Shown piece after piece: positions 7,155 through 8,094 of a DNA stretch of 8,094 bases. The stretch spans positions 1-8,094 of the forward strand of contig JAIOQD010000363.1 of NCBI GenBank assembly GCA_021413595.1. Reading direction: 5' to 3'. Every line of letters begins with the position of its first letter. The first letter of the stretch is position 1. Origin of the DNA: Bacteroidota bacterium. Lineage in GTDB: Bacteria; Bacteroidota; Bacteroidia; 2-12-FULL-35-15. Made by a program: the position numbers and the translations under genes. Under the pieces are notes generated by a model. That model saw only the letters and a program-made list of their open reading frames with translations. It searched no databases and was not told the origin of the DNA.

Positions 7155-8094
7155 CTATCGTATAAAAGAACACCCCCAGGAAGCAACATTATTTTTATCA
7201 TCAATTACTTCAATATAAAAAGTATGTTTTCCCGGTTTAATATCATTATCAAATGTATAAAACAAAAGATCTTGTTTTACTTCATATTCACATAACACCC
7301 ATTTATCATCAATCGTTACGCGATATTTTTTTATTCCTGAAAGATTATCAGTTGCTTTTATCCCGATCACTTTCGATCTTTTAAAATCGACATTATTTTT
7401 ATCCACAACCTTAAAATCAGGTTTTATTTTAGGAACAGTTGTATCCACAATTATTGCAAAACTACCAAAGGTTTTTAATTGAGCATTGATCCAGCCATCT
7501 TTATAGGTACCTCCTTCATATCTTTTTTTGCCATTATCTTTTATTGAAATAATTGCAGCTTTACTTTGTAATGATACTGGTAAATTATCTGTTTTTAAAC
7601 TCAAGGTGTATGCTTTTTGTAGAGCCGTTTCATTATCTTGTATATGATGAACCAATGAGTATGTCCCGCTTAACTTAGGTGATCGGTAATAGTTAAATTT
7701 TATATCATCATATAATGCATAAGCAGGAATGGTGATTTCAATATCTTCCTTTTTATGCTGATTCTCTTTAAAACAATCAAAAACAACCCAATTTGAACTC
7801 TGTACTGTTTCATTGGCTTTACTTTTAGAGGTGCTACGCACTTTCAGCATCCATTCGGTAGTATTACCTGCATAATCTTTTAAAATATATTTTATCCAAT
7901 GAATGGAATCATCGTTAAAATTTATAATTCCATCATTTAAAACATTCCTATAAATTCCTAATTGATTATTTTTTGAAACAAAACTTTTTTGAATAGTAGA
8001 ATTGTTTTTTTGTTTTTCAACAAAATCAATATGCGTATTTACATAACGTGCATTTTCAAACGTAAATTTTTCTAATTCATGATAATAAATCCGT
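7155..8094 (-). CDS. M23-family cell-wall peptidase, C-terminal part (runs off right edge)
   Basis: The frame is open from the right edge to TAG at 7155 and encodes 312 residues; the first visible ATG (7850) is internal, because coding-quality sequence continues upstream of it (RIYYHELEKFTFENARYVNT at the edge). That phrase, followed by INFNDDSIHWIKYILKDYAGNT (about 60-80), a central beta-rich region, DTTVPKIKP (about 217-225), ATDNLSGIKKYRVTIDDKW and a final Ig-like strand set (HTFYIEVIDDKNNVASW), is the C-terminal architecture I know from exported Bacteroidota M23 (LytM-like) metallopeptidases, which cut peptidoglycan cross-bridges. The zinc-binding HxxxD and HxH motifs would lie upstream, outside the window, so the enzyme class is inferred from the tail alone. 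It is transcribed toward the LRR gene with a 245-bp repeat-filled spacer between them. If correct, it places a wall hydrolase near the wall synthase mtgA. Confidence 0.78.
   Translation of the reverse strand, partial: RIYYHELEKFTFENARYVNTHIDFVEKQKNNSTIQKSFVSKNNQLGIYRNVLNDGIINFNDDSIHWIKYILKDYAGNTTEWMLKVRSTSKSKANETVQSSNWVVFDCFKENQHKKEDIEITIPAYALYDDIKFNYYRSPKLSGTYSLVHHIQDNETALQKAYTLSLKTDNLPVSLQSKAAIISIKDNGKKRYEGGTYKDGWINAQLKTFGSFAIIVDTTVPKIKPDFKVVDKNNVDFKRSKVIGIKATDNLSGIKKYRVTIDDKWVLCEYEVKQDLLFYTFDNDIKPGKHTFYIEVIDDKNNVASWGCSFIR

Noticed and set aside
7848..7850. ATG at 7850 as the start of the right-edge gene
   Set aside because: The same frame continues upstream to the window edge with sequence typical of the family, so this methionine is internal.
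6155..8094. LRR and M23 genes as parts of a defence or secretion system
   Set aside because: Neither has an effector, nuclease or secretion partner nearby and both families are common housekeeping or surface proteins in this phylum.

Overview
The window reads as ordinary chromosomal DNA from a member of the Bacteroidota (Flavobacteriia/Sphingobacteriia-like). The pointers are strongly AT-rich DNA, start codons preceded by A/T-rich leaders with no Shine-Dalgarno sequence, signal peptides ending in FAQS or NAQ, a DUF6913-type gene beside ligA, the Bacteroidota type of M23-peptidase tail, a leucine-rich-repeat exoprotein of the 'VYTNLKDAL' type, and one TAnnTTTG promoter element. I cannot name a genus.

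Left block (1-4403, all minus strand, compact). Reading in the direction of transcription it holds an NCS1 nucleobase/hydantoin-type permease (4403-2934), NAD+-dependent DNA ligase ligA (2902-890), a DUF6913-like protein (825-256), and the start of a secreted TPR protein that runs off the left edge (246-1). Gaps are 31, 64 and 9 bp with no convincing terminator, so co-transcription is plausible. The products do not form an obvious pathway: a transporter, a replication/repair enzyme, a family of unknown function and a probable sensor or scaffold.

Middle (4404-5171). This is a divergent, gene-poor spacer of about 770 bp. It contains a decayed long inverted repeat (4491-4644), a hairpin (4934-4968) attached to a doubtful short reading frame, and a promoter -7 element just ahead of mtgA.

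Right block (5172-8094). mtgA (5172-5912, plus) encodes a monofunctional peptidoglycan glycosyltransferase. It converges on a leucine-rich-repeat gene (6909-6165, minus) that is broken by a frameshift and probable small deletion. Upstream of that is the C-terminal part of an M23-family cell-wall peptidase (8094-7155, minus), whose catalytic domain lies beyond the right edge. The spacers here (5913-6164 and 6910-7154) are filled with short dispersed palindromic repeats of several types.

I see no defence system, prophage, CRISPR array, transposase, rRNA or tRNA. The most interesting signals are a nested 33-bp palindrome inserted in frame in a signal-peptide-coding region, the broken LRR gene, and the assortment of intergenic repeats confined to the spacers around mtgA and the LRR gene.
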